Assembly: GCA_002338385.1 (NCBI GenBank)
Contig: DDIE01000025.1
Coordinates: 1-14,792, forward strand
Reading direction: 5' to 3'
Origin: Proteobacteria bacterium UBA1858
GTDB taxonomy: Bacteria > Pseudomonadota > Gammaproteobacteria > UBA4575
Length of the DNA stretch: 14,792 nt
Below, piece by piece: positions 1-7,143 of the stretch (the first letter of the stretch is position 1; every line of letters starts with the position of its first letter). The notes below the pieces were generated by a model, which did not search any database, was not told where the DNA came from, and worked only from the letters and a program-made list of their open reading frames with translations. The position numbers and the translations under genes are program-made.

Positions 1-548
<548 letters not shown>

Positions 549-559
549 GCACAGCCGTG

Positions 560-763
560 ATGGTACTGACAATTACTGAAGAGTGTATTAATTGTGATGC
601 ATGCGTGCCACGTTGTCCGAATGATGCAATTTATTTTGCCGCTGAGCACTATCAGATTGATAGCCAATTATGTACTCAATGTGTGGGCCATTTTGAACAG
701 CCACAATGTATAGCGATATGTCCGGTTGTGTGTATTTATTCTGAGACTGAAAATTGTCTATAG
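560..763 (+). CDS. 2[4Fe-4S] ferredoxin, YfhL/Alvin type
   Basis: Small cytosolic electron carrier. The first cluster motif is CINCDACVPRCP (C-x2-C-x2-C-x3-CP). The second is C-x2-C-x8-C-x3-CP, with an eight-residue insert (VGHFEQPQ) between its second and third cysteines. That expanded second motif is the hallmark of the Allochromatium-type/YfhL low-potential ferredoxins. I take the ATG at 560; the GTG immediately before it adds only one residue. The protein has 67 residues, whereas E. coli YfhL has 86 and carries a charged C-terminal helix after the last cluster. Here the chain ends 12 residues after the last CP pair. The order coaD-fdx-ggt-mutM also occurs in Pseudomonas. The electron partners are unknown. 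Confidence 0.9.
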   Translation: MVLTITEECINCDACVPRCPNDAIYFAAEHYQIDSQLCTQCVGHFEQPQCIAICPVVCIYSETENCL

Positions 764-797
764 CCAAAGGACTGAACACATCACGAAAGGTGATCTA

Positions 798-2426
798 ATG
801 CCACATATTATTTTTTTATTTCTGTTCTTCATCCATGGCGCGCACGCGCAAACGTATGCAGTGGCTACAGCGCATCCGCTCGCTACGCAAGCGGGGTTGC
901 GCATAATGCAAGAGGGTGGCAATGCGTTTGATGCAGCGGTGGCTATCAGTGCTGCCTTGGCCGTAGTTGAGCCACATGGCAGTGGTTTGGGCGGGGGTGG
1001 ATTTTGGCTCCTACATGATGCGAAAACAAATCAGGATATAGTCATAGATGGGCGCGAGCGCGCACCATTAAAAGCGACTAAAAATATGTATTTAGATGCG
1101 CAGGGTGAGGCTACCCGAGATTCTGTAAATGGCCCCTTGGCGGCAGGCATCCCTGGCGTGGTGGCTGCGCTGGACTATCTATCAGAGCAATACGGGCAGC
1201 TCGGTCTGGCCCAGAATCTTCAGCCTGCTATCGAGTATGCGAGGCAGGGCTTTAAAACTAGTGAGCGCCATCATCGACTCATCAAGATGCGCGAGAAAGT
1301 ACTGCTGCAATCACCTGCGGCTAAAAAAATATTTATCGATCAGGCCGCTGAAGTATTGATTCAGTCAGATCTTGCGGACAGTTTAACTTTGATCGCCAGA
1401 CACGGCGCTGAGGTGTTCTATCAGGGTGAACTGGCACAGCGCTTGGTCGCAGGAGTACAGGATGCGGGTGGTATATGGCAGCTGGAGGATTTGGCCAGTT
1501 ATCGACTTGAGCGACGTTCGCCAATTAAAACTCAATATAAAAATCTTAGCTTGATTTTACCTCCCCCTCCGACCTCGGGCGGGGTCGTGTTGAGCCAGAT
1601 GTTGGCGATGCTAGAAGCGGTTGAGCTGACACAGTTATCTGCTGTTGAGAGAATTCATGTGATCACTGAAGCAATGCGGCGTGCTTATCAGGATCGAGCG
1701 CTGTACTTGGGAGACCCAGCATACTCCGACATACCCATGCAAATGTTATTAGACAAGAACTACGCGCGTGCTAAGTTTGCGTCCTTTGATCCTCAGCGCG
1801 CCTCGCCCAGTGAACAACTGGCCATGACAAAATTGCATGAGGGTCAGGACACTTCGCATTTTTCGGTGTTGGACACAGCGGGGAATTTTGTGGCGGCGAC
1901 ATTATCAATTAATTACCCCTTTGGCAGTGGCTTTGTCGCTCCGGGCACCGGTATTTTGTTGAATGATGAGATGGATGATTTTGTGATTGCGCCGGGTGTT
2001 GCCAATGTTTGGGGACTGGTTGGTAGTGAGGTTAACTCTATCGCACCGGGCAAGCGCATGTTATCCAGTATGACGCCATTGTTTGCCTATGACGGTGACA
2101 AGGTGTTAATCGCCGGTACCCCGGGGGGGAGTCGCATTATCAGTATGCTGGCGCTGGCGCTATTAGATTTTCAAGCCGGTGCGAGCAGTCAGGAGATTGT
2201 CAGTGGCCGCCGTTTCCATCATCAATATCTGCCTGATCAATTACAGTTTGAGTTGCATGCTCTAAGCTCTGCTGAAAAGCACATACTTACGCAAAAAGGT
2301 CACACGCTGAAGGAGATTCAACGTCACTATGGCAACATGCAAGTGATTGTATGGGACCGCAAGCAACAGACTGTCAGTGCTGCATCGGACCCGCGGGGTG
2401 AAGGTTTAGCTCGCACGTCACCCTGA
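798..2426 (+). CDS. ggt: Gamma-glutamyltransferase precursor
   Basis: An N-terminal nucleophile hydrolase that cleaves the gamma-glutamyl bond of glutathione and related peptides, transferring the glutamyl group to water or an amino acid; normally periplasmic. The ATG at 798 follows an AAAGGTGA ribosome-binding site. A hydrophobic stretch to about residue 15 and AHA|QT near residue 17 look like a signal peptide, although the n-region has no Lys or Arg. Residues 18-542 follow the family: NAFDAAVA (42-49), GSGLGGGGF (61-69), and DGRERAP (84-90), whose first Arg aligns with the substrate-binding Arg. DTSHFSVLD starts at 351; Thr352 is the predicted self-cleavage site and nucleophile of the small subunit. 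LLNDEMDDF and GTPGGSRII follow. The length (542) is close to the usual 550-580. Converges on mutM with 15 bases between. Confidence 0.93.
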   Translation: MPHIIFLFLFFIHGAHAQTYAVATAHPLATQAGLRIMQEGGNAFDAAVAISAALAVVEPHGSGLGGGGFWLLHDAKTNQDIVIDGRERAPLKATKNMYLDAQGEATRDSVNGPLAAGIPGVVAALDYLSEQYGQLGLAQNLQPAIEYARQGFKTSERHHRLIKMREKVLLQSPAAKKIFIDQAAEVLIQSDLADSLTLIARHGAEVFYQGELAQRLVAGVQDAGGIWQLEDLASYRLERRSPIKTQYKNLSLILPPPPTSGGVVLSQMLAMLEAVELTQLSAVERIHVITEAMRRAYQDRALYLGDPAYSDIPMQMLLDKNYARAKFASFDPQRASPSEQLAMTKLHEGQDTSHFSVLDTAGNFVAATLSINYPFGSGFVAPGTGILLNDEMDDFVIAPGVANVWGLVGSEVNSIAPGKRMLSSMTPLFAYDGDKVLIAGTPGGSRIISMLALALLDFQAGASSQEIVSGRRFHHQYLPDQLQFELHALSSAEKHILTQKGHTLKEIQRHYGNMQVIVWDRKQQTVSAASDPRGEGLARTSP

Positions 2427-2441
2427 AGGATTAATCGCTTA

Positions 2442-3254
2442 CTAACGTTGACAGCGTTTGCAATAGGTCGTCGTTCGTTGTCCTAATTTAACGGCAGTCA
2501 TCGCTGTTCCACATTCCAAGCAGGGTAAACCAGCACGTCCATAGGCTTGCAGTTCAATGCTAAAGTAACCGGGATTACCGCGCTCATTCTTAAAATCACG
2601 CAGTGTGGTACCGCCACACTCCAACGCTTTCTCCAGCACCTGTTGAATAGTGCCAACAAGCGTCTGATAACGCTGCAGGGAAATATTACCAGCGGCGCGT
2701 AATGGGTGAATGCCAGCCATAAAGAGTGCTTCAGTGGCGTAAATGTTACCTACCCCAACCACGATATGCGCATTCATTATAAATTCTTTAACTGTAATAC
2801 GCCGGCCACGCGCCAATTGGTAGAGATGCTCAGCGCTGAATTGATCACTCAACGGTTCGGGTCCGAGCTTGGCTAATAACTTATGTTCCAGCGGATTTTT
2901 ATGGGTCCACAAGATCGCGCCAAAGCGTCTGGGATCGCGCAGGCGTAAGCTTGTCTGCGCAAACAGCAAATCAAAATGATCATGTTTTTCAACCGGGCTG
3001 TTATTGTCAACTATCCTGAGGCTGCCAGACATACCGAGATGAATAATAAGATGACCATTGTTTGTGCCGAGTAACAGATACTTAGCACGGCGTTCAACGC
3101 TGATAATTTTTTGTTGCGCTAAGACGCTATTTAATTTTTTCGGGATTGGCCAGCGCAGCTTGCTGACACGACTAATCACTCCAGTGACTGTCTGATTATG
3201 AATATGAGGTTGAATGCCTCGACGGGTCGTTTCTACTTCAGGTAATTCTGGCAT
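2442..3254 (-). CDS. mutM: Formamidopyrimidine-DNA glycosylase
   Basis: Removes 8-oxoguanine and formamidopyrimidines from DNA and nicks the abasic site (bifunctional glycosylase/AP lyase). All functional parts are present in 270 residues. PELPEVET directly follows the start Met and gives the catalytic Pro2 and Glu3. RRAKYLLL contains the beta-hairpin Lys58. MSGSLR and RDPRRFG (107-113) form the lesion-probing loops. VVGVGNIYATE (166-176) is the helix-two-turn-helix. The C-terminus is a zinc finger with Cys245, Cys248, Cys265 and Cys268 (C-x2-C-x16-C-x2-C) and the DNA-contacting Arg in QRTTTYC. It starts three bases after the stop of the chorismatase gene with no visible ribosome-binding site, so it is probably co-transcribed and translationally coupled with it. 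Confidence 0.97.
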   Translation of the reverse strand: MPELPEVETTRRGIQPHIHNQTVTGVISRVSKLRWPIPKKLNSVLAQQKIISVERRAKYLLLGTNNGHLIIHLGMSGSLRIVDNNSPVEKHDHFDLLFAQTSLRLRDPRRFGAILWTHKNPLEHKLLAKLGPEPLSDQFSAEHLYQLARGRRITVKEFIMNAHIVVGVGNIYATEALFMAGIHPLRAAGNISLQRYQTLVGTIQQVLEKALECGGTTLRDFKNERGNPGYFSIELQAYGRAGLPCLECGTAMTAVKLGQRTTTYCKRCQR

Positions 3255-3257
3255 AAG

Positions 3258-4235
3258 TTAGTGTTTTTTTATGCACACAGCTTCGATTTCAACCAATAAA
3301 TCATCGCGACATAAATGTCCCTGCAAGTAACTCACAGCAAGCTGTGAGCCACAGTGTGCTTCAACCAGAGTTTTGACTGTTGTAAAGTCTTGTCGGCGTT
3401 TAATATAGACTTTGAGTAAAGTGAGTTCAGACAGGCTAGTGACATCAAGGTTGTGCTCATGCTTAGCGGTATCGATGAGTGTCTGGATATTATCCAGACA
3501 CACGCCTGTCTGCTGGCGGACGTCGTTAGCATATTGGCTTGCGTGTCCGCGAATACTGGCGGTACCGGAAATGAATAATATGGTCTGCTGCGAGGTTTGA
3601 TGGAGCAGTGCGCGGGCAAATAAAGGGGCATCTTGGCTATACTGCTTAGGATAATTATAAGCGCTGATTTGGTTACTGTTTTCGATGGCAGAACCACTAC
3701 GTTTACTCGCAATAAAGTACACACAGAGATCATCATTGTGCGAACCGACCACTGTAGCGGCCGGATAATGAGCCTGTGATTGGGCGCAGCTCTGATAAGC
3801 ACGACTGCGACCACTGCAAAATAATTGATAGCGATTGTGTGTTCTAGGGCCGGCATGAGTAATATCAGAGAAGTAATTCCAAGTGCGACACAGGTAGGGA
3901 TAACCGAGTTGATGCATACAATCAAATAGGGCGAGGTAGCTTGTCTTAGCTGCTTCATCAAGTGGCTGTGACTGGGTCAATGCGGCGGGCACGCGGGCAA
4001 ATAAATAATCTCTATTCTGAAATAAATACCACGCTGACCAGTCCCGATTAGGTGCTAAGCCCAGCCACTGTTCGCTGCTGTGAGCATGCGTTAAGTCTGG
4101 CATGACGATCTTGAGTGGTGTGTTGGCGGCACTATTACTTAGCGCAAATTGAACACTGAAGCGATTAGCCAAGTTTGAATCAACAGCATTATGAGAGAGT
4201 TCAACAGCAAGAGCTGAGGCGGTTTCAATATTCAT
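3258..4235 (-). CDS. Chorismatase, FkbO/Hyg5/XanB2 family
   Basis: Predicted to cleave chorismate, releasing pyruvate and either a dihydroxycyclohexadienoate (FkbO type), 3-hydroxybenzoate (Hyg5 type) or 3- plus 4-hydroxybenzoate (XanB2 type). I recognise it by family-like segments: DYLFARVP (76-83), GYPYLCRTWNYFSDI (111-125), NRYQLFCSGRSRAY (134-147), PAATVVGS (158-165), VYFIASK (172-178), SNQISAYNYPKQYS (187-200), LFISGTASIRGHAS (220-233) and DLLVEIEAV (312-320). The C-terminal half, with a Glu in the last VEIEA segment, resembles the RidA/YjgF fold used by chorismatases. The 325-residue length fits. The product cannot be assigned from sequence alone. In Xanthomonas, XanB2 supplies 4-hydroxybenzoate to ubiquinone and 3-hydroxybenzoate to xanthomonadin. 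It is the first gene of a pair with mutM and is divergent from a desaturase. No ribosome-binding site is obvious before the ATG. Confidence 0.85.
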   Translation of the reverse strand: MNIETASALAVELSHNAVDSNLANRFSVQFALSNSAANTPLKIVMPDLTHAHSSEQWLGLAPNRDWSAWYLFQNRDYLFARVPAALTQSQPLDEAAKTSYLALFDCMHQLGYPYLCRTWNYFSDITHAGPRTHNRYQLFCSGRSRAYQSCAQSQAHYPAATVVGSHNDDLCVYFIASKRSGSAIENSNQISAYNYPKQYSQDAPLFARALLHQTSQQTILFISGTASIRGHASQYANDVRQQTGVCLDNIQTLIDTAKHEHNLDVTSLSELTLLKVYIKRRQDFTTVKTLVEAHCGSQLAVSYLQGHLCRDDLLVEIEAVCIKKH

Positions 4236-4434
4236 GGACGCGGGTTATTTGCTTATTTTTGGACTCACTTTGACTGGCTCTGATTTTACACCGCATCGTA
4301 GGGCGGGATTAAATTATTTATTCCCCACTGATCGAAGTGTGTACAACCATAGCGTAACACTTGCTCAACAAGCACCCGGGCACGTATCATGCGCGCTCTA
4401 CCATAGGAACGGGCAATCGCCTGGGGGATTATTA
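4236..4434. promoter_or_regulatory. Divergent control region, chorismatase / desaturase
   Basis: These 199 bases lie between the divergent starts and should hold promoters for both. For the chorismatase, a TAAAAT hexamer on the minus strand (4283-4288) is a fair -10 with only a weak -35. For the desaturase, TTGACT at 4270-4275 could be a -35 but has no good -10 partner. A loose inverted repeat AGTGT...ACACT (14-base spacer) occurs near 4337-4360. Immediately before the desaturase ATG, GGGGGA is a strong ribosome-binding site. The plus-strand frame is open back to an ATG overlapping the chorismatase start, but its translation does not look like desaturase, so I treat it as non-coding. Confidence 0.4.
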
Positions 4435-5625
4435 ATGTTGGATGGGTTGTTAGATTTACCTTGGTGGGGACAATTGCTGTGTGTTTTGCTGACCACACAT
4501 ATCACGATCGTATCGGTCACGCTTTACTTACATCGTTGCCAAGCGCATCGTGCACTTGATCTGCACCCGGCTGTGAGTCATTTTTTTAGATTGTGGTTAT
4601 GGCTAACAACCGCTCAGGTAACTAAGGAGTGGATAGCAATACATCGAAAACATCATGCCCACACGGAAGCTAAACAGGATCCTCATAGTCCTTATGTCTA
4701 TGGTATCCGTAAGGTCCTGTTGGAAGGTGCAGAGTTATACCGGACAGCAGCCGAAGACGAGACTGTGTGTCAGGAATTCGGTCATGGCGCCCCCAATGAT
4801 TGGCTAGAAAATAATCTGTATACGCGCTTTCGTAATGTTGGAATAGTTCTTTGGTTGGGTCTGTGTATCGTTTTATATGGACCGATTGGTCTGACCTATT
4901 GGGCTATACAGATGGCCTGGATTCCCATTTTTGCCGCCGGGATTATCAATGGTGCGGGCCACTATTGGGGATACCGTAACTTTGAACCGCGCGATGGTTC
5001 AACCAATCTAACCAACATCGGCATTCTTATCGGGGGTGAGGAAATGCATAATAATCACCACGCTTACCCAAGCTCGGCGAAATTCTCAATCCATTGGTGG
5101 GAGTTCGATATTGGCTGGATGTATATCTGTATTCTAGCCAAGCTAGGTTTGGCCAAGGTTAAGAAAGTCGCTCCGCAGCCCATTCAGATTCAACACCGAG
5201 AAGCCTTGGATATCGAAACAATGCGGGCCATGCTCACTAGTCAACTGCATCTAATGGCGGACTATGCAAAACGCGTCACTTTGCCTGTTTTGCAATCAGA
5301 GTTTCGACCCGATAGCGAAAGCGCTCACATGCTGCGTGATATCAGGACTATCCTCACCCGCGAACCCACTCGCATGACAGAGAGTCAGACAGATAGGTTG
5401 GAGACGCTGTTGAGTGAAAATAATACGCTACGGGTTATATATGATCATCAACAGCGCCTTAAATCACTATGGACACAGCGATATCAGGATAATGACAGCA
5501 TGCTTAGAGCGTTGGTTGAGTGGTGTCACGAGGCCGAACAGAGCGGTATCAGAGTGCTTGAGGAGTTTGCTCAATCGTTGCGCGGGTATTCTCTGGCACC
5601 GATTTATAATCACGTGCCACGCTGA
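4435..5625 (+). CDS. Membrane fatty acid (acyl-CoA delta-9 type) desaturase
   Basis: A di-iron integral membrane enzyme that introduces a double bond into saturated acyl chains, adjusting membrane fluidity. The three histidine boxes are intact: HRCQAH (33-38), HRKHH (70-74) and HNNHH (205-209), with further conserved WGYRNFEP and NLTNI segments before the third box. Hydrophobic segments around residues 12-32, 50-62, 133-152 and 158-178 fit the usual four membrane spans. The last 150 residues form a soluble, helix-rich tail of the kind seen in proteobacterial members. I chose the ATG at 4435 because GGGGGA precedes it by about seven bases, it begins the family-like GLLDLPWWG, and it gives 396 residues, the usual size. 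The exact regiospecificity and substrate (acyl-CoA or phospholipid) are not decided by sequence. It is followed by 86 bases without a gene, then rpmG on the other strand. Confidence 0.9.
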   Translation: MLDGLLDLPWWGQLLCVLLTTHITIVSVTLYLHRCQAHRALDLHPAVSHFFRLWLWLTTAQVTKEWIAIHRKHHAHTEAKQDPHSPYVYGIRKVLLEGAELYRTAAEDETVCQEFGHGAPNDWLENNLYTRFRNVGIVLWLGLCIVLYGPIGLTYWAIQMAWIPIFAAGIINGAGHYWGYRNFEPRDGSTNLTNIGILIGGEEMHNNHHAYPSSAKFSIHWWEFDIGWMYICILAKLGLAKVKKVAPQPIQIQHREALDIETMRAMLTSQLHLMADYAKRVTLPVLQSEFRPDSESAHMLRDIRTILTREPTRMTESQTDRLETLLSENNTLRVIYDHQQRLKSLWTQRYQDNDSMLRALVEWCHEAEQSGIRVLEEFAQSLRGYSLAPIYNHVPR

Positions 5626-5711
5626 CTGACTGCAGCCGCGCAAGACGTTTGCTGGTCTCTTTTGAGAGGTGTTTAAAGGCTAATTAAAGTGAAAGAAGCG
5701 CTTTGCGACGC

Positions 5712-5867
5712 TTATTTGATCTTAGCTTCTTTATACATAACATGCTTACGCACAACGGGGTCGTACTTTTTAATTTCCATCTTGTCCGGCATGGTACGCT
5801 TGTTTTTGGTTGTGGTGTAAAAATGGCCTGTATTGGCACTGGAGACGAGTTTGATTTTGTCACGCAT
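5712..5867 (-). CDS. rpmG: 50S ribosomal protein L33
   Basis: A 51-residue component of the large ribosomal subunit. The translation begins [20 protein letters not shown] and ends YKEAKIK, matching E. coli L33 nearly throughout apart from a slightly shorter N-terminus. It has no cysteines, so it is the zinc-independent (C-) form. It lies 20 bases downstream of rpmB. A TAGGAT sequence about nine bases before the ATG can serve as ribosome-binding site. The rpmB-rpmG pair is the standard bacterial arrangement. Confidence 0.96.
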   Translation of the reverse strand: MRDKIKLVSSANTGHFYTTTKNKRTMPDKMEIKKYDPVVRKHVMYKEAKIK

Positions 5868-5887
5868 ATTGAGAATCCTATTCGGTG

Positions 5888-6124
5888 TTAGACAGATTCG
5901 CCACGCGAGCGTATGTCAGCGATGACGGCATCAATGCCTTTTTTGTCGATGATACGCATGCCTTTGGTTGAAAGACGCAATTTCACCCAACGACCTTCGC
6001 TCTCAACCCAGAAACGATGGGTGTGAAGGTTAGGCAGGAATCTGCGACGTGTTTTGTTATGTGCGTGGGAAACGTTGTTGCCTGCAACAGGACGTTTACC
6101 AGTGACTTGACATACTCTAGACAT
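5888..6124 (-). CDS. rpmB: 50S ribosomal protein L28
   Basis: A 78-residue large-subunit ribosomal protein. [26 protein letters not shown] and the [12 protein letters not shown] segment are typical of L28, and the length equals that of E. coli. Only one cysteine is present, so there is no zinc ribbon (C- form). It is the first gene of the rpmB-rpmG operon. The leader before the ATG is A-rich with no clear ribosome-binding site. In E. coli the order is radC-rpmB-rpmG-mutM; here mutM is separated from rpmG by the chorismatase and desaturase genes. Confidence 0.97.
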   Translation of the reverse strand: MSRVCQVTGKRPVAGNNVSHAHNKTRRRFLPNLHTHRFWVESEGRWVKLRLSTKGMRIIDKKGIDAVIADIRSRGESV

Positions 6125-6258
6125 GGGTTTTTTTCAGCTTGTTTAGTGCTCCTAGGGCGGCGTAATGTACCAGAAAGGTAATTCCAAGGGAAGTGCTGAT
6201 TTATGCGTATCCAATTCCTGTCAAAATTAGCGCATAATGGACGATTAAGGCCAAAAAA
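6125..6258. promoter_or_regulatory. Divergent promoter region, rpmB-rpmG / folB
   Basis: This short region separates two divergent operons. On the minus strand a perfect TTGACA (6224 to 6219) is a candidate -35 for rpmBG; the best -10 nearby is TAAATC (6203 to 6198) with a short 15-base spacing, so the pairing is imperfect. On the plus strand CATAAT (6233-6238) is a good -10 for folB but lacks a clear -35. The two candidate promoters would overlap, so they may compete. This is by eye only. Confidence 0.4.
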
Positions 6259-6291
6259 GTGGTCGCTGTTTTAGTCAACAATAATAAAAAT

Positions 6292-6645
6292 ATGGATACG
6301 GTTTTTATACAGAATTTAAGCTTAGACGCGGTGATTGGTGTGTTTGACTGGGAGCGTCAAGTAAAGCAGAAGATCCGCATTGATCTCGAAATGAGTACTG
6401 ATATTGCCAAGGCCGCCGCCACGGATGCTTTGCAAGACACGCTCGACTACAAAGCTATTTCACTCAAAATTCGCGATATTGTGGCCAACAATCAGCCCCA
6501 GTTGGTGGAAACTCTGATTGAAATGATCGCGCACAGTGTCATGCAAGACTTCGGTGTCCCCTGGGTGCGTATCACGATTGCCAAACCAGGTGCCGTGAGG
6601 GGCTCGGAGGCAGTGGGCGTGACTATTGAGCGAGGCGTTAGGTAA
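6292..6645 (+). CDS. folB: Dihydroneopterin aldolase
   Basis: Converts 7,8-dihydroneopterin to 6-hydroxymethyl-dihydropterin and glycolaldehyde in folate synthesis; many members also epimerise dihydroneopterin to dihydromonapterin. Typical segments are MDTVFIQNL at the start, IGVFDWER (15-22) with the conserved Glu, LDYKAI, QLVETLIE and the ITIAKPGA segment with the catalytic Lys. The ATG at 6292 gives 117 residues, close to E. coli (122), and places the conserved DTVFIQNL at the N-terminus. No good ribosome-binding site precedes it. An in-frame GTG at 6259 has AAGG eight bases upstream and would add 11 residues; it is a real alternative. folK follows after three bases. Confidence 0.93.
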   Translation: MDTVFIQNLSLDAVIGVFDWERQVKQKIRIDLEMSTDIAKAAATDALQDTLDYKAISLKIRDIVANNQPQLVETLIEMIAHSVMQDFGVPWVRITIAKPGAVRGSEAVGVTIERGVR

Positions 6646-6648
6646 CCA

Positions 6649-7143
6649 ATGACGCGTGCTTATATTGGTATCGGCAGTAATATCGACAAGCGGTTTCACA
6701 TTATCAAGGTGTTGGAGGAGCTTGCACAAGAATTTGAACAATTACAGGTATCGCCGGTATATCAGACTGCTGCCGAGGGGTTTAATGGCGAGGACTTCTA
6801 TAATCTTGTGGTGGGGCTGGAGACAGCGCTTTCACCATTTGAGATGTATAGTCGACTGAGAGAAATAGAAGCGTCACACCTGCGTATCCGTATGAGCCAG
6901 AATCAATTCATTTCGCGCACTCTTGATTTAGATCAGCTGATGTATGCCGATCGTATCATTGCTGGGCAGCACGTCGTTTTGCCTAGTCCTGATATTGTCG
7001 AATATGCCTTCGTACTCAAGCCGCTGTTCGATATTGTGCCAGATTTGATTCATCCCGGATTGAACAAGAGCATCGCGCAGCTGTGGCAAGAATTTGATAA
7101 AACTGAGCTGCAGTTGCAGCGGGTTGAACTGCAAGCAACTTAA
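6649..7143 (+). CDS. folK: HPPK: hydroxymethyl-dihydropterin pyrophosphokinase
   Basis: Transfers pyrophosphate from ATP to 6-hydroxymethyl-7,8-dihydropterin, the step after FolB. IGIGSNI (6-12) is the N-terminal signature, GEDFYNLVVG (47-56) lies in the substrate-binding region, and SRTLDLD (89-95) holds Arg90, Asp93 and Asp95, the last two being the predicted Mg ligands. The signature is divergent: the usual (K/R)-x-(G/A)-P before RTLDLD is QFIS, and the hydrophobic residue after the second Asp is Gln96. The 164-residue length is normal. It probably shares an mRNA with folB (three-base gap). Its stop codon interlocks with that of the convergent pteridine reductase. Confidence 0.9.
   Translation: MTRAYIGIGSNIDKRFHIIKVLEELAQEFEQLQVSPVYQTAAEGFNGEDFYNLVVGLETALSPFEMYSRLREIEASHLRIRMSQNQFISRTLDLDQLMYADRIIAGQHVVLPSPDIVEYAFVLKPLFDIVPDLIHPGLNKSIAQLWQEFDKTELQLQRVELQAT

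Noticed and set aside
2429..2440. The 9-mer TTAATCGCT at the ggt/mutM junction, which also occurs at the rho/purD junction (12933-12941)
   Set aside because: At rho/purD it is part of both coding sequences, and two copies of a 9-mer in a window this size can be chance; no hairpin or terminator feature accompanies it.
3332..3961. Long minus-strand open frame of 209 codons inside the chorismatase gene
   Set aside because: It is an out-of-frame shadow of a gene with clear family motifs, and its translation shows no recognisable domain.
4234..4434. N-terminal extension of the desaturase frame, starting at an ATG that overlaps the chorismatase start codon
   Set aside because: The translated extension shows no desaturase similarity or membrane logic, whereas the ATG at 4435 has a strong GGGGGA ribosome-binding site and gives the standard protein length.
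5650..5711. CTCT-TTTG-AGAG near 5656-5667 and the palindrome AAAGCGCTTT near 5697 as terminators for the desaturase or rpmG
   Set aside because: The stems are only four to five base pairs, one has no loop, and neither is followed by a proper U tract on the relevant strand.
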